From contig MCFG01000022.1 of the NCBI GenBank assembly GCA_002104895.1, positions 132,501 to 196,500 of the forward strand: a stretch of DNA of 64,000 nt, written 5' to 3'. Origin of the DNA: Anaeromyces robustus. Lineage: Eukaryota; Neocallimastigomycota; Neocallimastigomycetes; Neocallimastigales; Neocallimastigaceae. Position 1 is the first letter of the stretch, and every line of letters starts with the position of its first letter. A program made the translations under genes and the position numbers. Shown here one piece after another: positions 62,776-64,000 of the stretch. The notes below the pieces were generated by a model. The model was not told the DNA's origin. It was given only the letters and a program-made list of their open reading frames with translations, and ran no database searches.

Positions 62776-64000
62776 ATGAGAATTTCTGCTATTAATGCTT
62801 TAGTTATTCTCGGAAGTTTATCGTTAGCTTCTGCTAATAAATGTATTGTTAGACCATCAGCTAATAAAGCTAATGCTGTTGATGCTCCAGGTATTTCTGT
62901 TCCAGAAAACCCACAAGATACTAAAGCTTTTACTAATGTTGATACACCAGTTGATAATATCACTAATAATGATAAACCAGCTGATAATATTACTAATAAT
63001 GATAAACCAGTTGATAATAAATCAATAAAAGATGATGATAACAATGAAAGTGGTTCAGAAACTGATGAAAACGATTTAGAAACTGACGGTGAAGAGGCTT
63101 CTATTTCTACAACTGAAGATTCTGCAGAAGAAGTCACAAGTAACCTTGAAGATGAAAAAGATTCAGATGATGAATCTAACTCTGAAGGAGATGAACCAAC
63201 TAATGTTGAACCAGTTGATAAACCAACTGAAAAACCAATTGACGAACCAATTGATGAACCAACTGGTGAACCAGTTGATGAACCAATTGATGAACCAACT
63301 GGTGAACCAGTTGACGAACCAATTGATGAACCAATTGATGAACCAACTGAAGGTCAAACTGAAAATCCAATTGATGAACCAACTGAAATTCCAGTTGATG
63401 ATGATCCAACCAAAGATTTCGGTGATAACGGTACTTGTACATTCAATGATTCTGACCGTGTTGATTGTGGTTTCGTTGGTATTACTGAAGTTGAATGTGT
63501 TAATAAGGGATGTTGTTACAAATCCACTGATATTTCTGGTAAGCCATGGTGTTACTATTCTAGCACTGGTGAATTAATTAACTCTTGTGCTGGTATTGAA
63601 GATGAAGAAAAGGTTGCTTGTAAAGCTACTACTGAATTAGAATGTGCTGCTGAAAAGGGATGTTGTTGGAAGGAAAGTAATAAGGAAGATATTCCATCTT
63701 GTTTCTACAACCGTGCTAGCATTCCAGACCCAGATTATAACCCAGATGCTAGTATTACTGTTCGTTTCCAAAAACCAAAGACTTGGGACAGTGTTTGTTT
63801 ATGGTCTTGGGATGGTGGAAACAACTTATACGGTGGTCCAGACTGGCCAGGTAAACCAATTGAAGATTTAGGTAATGGCTGGTGGAGTCATACTTTCGAA
63901 AAGGGTATTTCTGTTGTCGCTGTTATTTTCAATAACTGTGATGCTGGTAATACTGTTAAGACTAATGATATTACTAATGTTAGAACTAACACTTGTTTCA
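62776..64000 (+). CDS. Secreted acidic-repeat / trefoil / starch-binding-like protein (3' partial)
   Basis: An uninterrupted frame from the ATG at 62776 to the window end (408 residues visible). Residues 1-20 are a signal peptide (MRISAINALVILGSLSLASA). An Asp/Glu/Thr-rich region and proline-punctuated repeats of the type DEPIDEPTGEPV (about 138-212) form a long acidic linker. Two trefoil (P-type) domains follow, each with six cysteines and the GCC signature (about 219-263, NKGCCYKSTDISGKPWC; about 272-318, EKGCCWKE). The last part (ITVRFQKPKTWDSVCLWSWD, GGPDWPGKPIEDLGNGWWSH, VVAVIFNNC) resembles starch-binding modules of the CBM25/CBM26 type. The continuation is cut off, so a catalytic domain such as an amylase may follow or not. 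No intron and higher GC set it apart from all other genes here. Confidence 0.75.
   Translation, partial: MRISAINALVILGSLSLASANKCIVRPSANKANAVDAPGISVPENPQDTKAFTNVDTPVDNITNNDKPADNITNNDKPVDNKSIKDDDNNESGSETDENDLETDGEEASISTTEDSAEEVTSNLEDEKDSDDESNSEGDEPTNVEPVDKPTEKPIDEPIDEPTGEPVDEPIDEPTGEPVDEPIDEPIDEPTEGQTENPIDEPTEIPVDDDPTKDFGDNGTCTFNDSDRVDCGFVGITEVECVNKGCCYKSTDISGKPWCYYSSTGELINSCAGIEDEEKVACKATTELECAAEKGCCWKESNKEDIPSCFYNRASIPDPDYNPDASITVRFQKPKTWDSVCLWSWDGGNNLYGGPDWPGKPIEDLGNGWWSHTFEKGISVVAVIFNNCDAGNTVKTNDITNVRTNTCF

Noticed and set aside
62724-63442. Antisense and shifted frames over the secreted-protein gene (poly-Gln-Leu, Trp-Phe-Ile-Asn repeats)
   Set aside because: They are mirror products of the 12-nt coding repeat; the frame with signal peptide and trefoil cysteines is the real one.

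Overview
The window is extremely AT-rich and packed with (AAT)n, (AAAT)n, (ATTTAT)n and homopolymer tracts. Its genes are split by many short AT-rich GT-AG introns. Gene content points to an anaerobic gut fungus (Neocallimastigomycota) or a close zoosporic relative: a fungal-order PurK-PurE (ADE2) fusion, a Brl1/Brr6 nuclear-envelope protein, a CEP295-type centriole protein expected only in a lineage with flagellated cells, and a secreted trefoil plus starch-binding-like protein encoded with higher GC than its surroundings. The organism is an inference; no rRNA or marker gene is present. All splice models below were read by eye from splice signals, frame continuity and family similarity.

Layout: IBTK-like ankyrin/RCC1/BTB gene (minus, C-terminus cut by the left edge, 1-4080); CHMP7-like ESCRT-III gene (minus, 4936-6880); a 2.1-kb interval with a cluster of near-perfect inverted repeats; cytosolic leucyl-tRNA synthetase (minus, 8958-13342); DHX35 DEAH helicase (plus, 13950-17841); ADE2 purine gene (minus, 18788-21239); Brl1/Brr6 (plus, 22602-24021); CEP295-like coiled-coil gene (plus, 25471-27229); a very large URB1/Npa1 ribosome-assembly gene (plus, 28326-36901); two tandem paralogous multi-pass membrane proteins with helical repeats, resembling the TmcB/TmcC group (plus, 38190-45346 and 45947-54698); a SET/MYND lysine-methyltransferase-like gene (plus, 55959-58342); a 4.4-kb gene-poor stretch; and the start of a secreted acidic-repeat/trefoil/starch-binding protein (plus, 62776 to the right edge).

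Most genes are single-copy housekeeping functions (translation, ribosome assembly, splicing, purine synthesis, nuclear-envelope and endosomal membrane biology) and do not form a pathway. The exceptions are the tandem membrane-protein pair, which keep many identical exon lengths, and the terminal secreted protein.

The most notable observations are: an apparent AT-AC minor-spliceosome (U12-type) intron in URB1 and a U12-like 5' splice site in DHX35; an 11-nt microexon conserved in both membrane-protein paralogs, without which both would hit a stop; repeat arrays in homologous introns of those paralogs; introns whose repeats stay in frame with the upstream exon; and a cluster of perfect palindromes upstream of the CHMP7-like gene.
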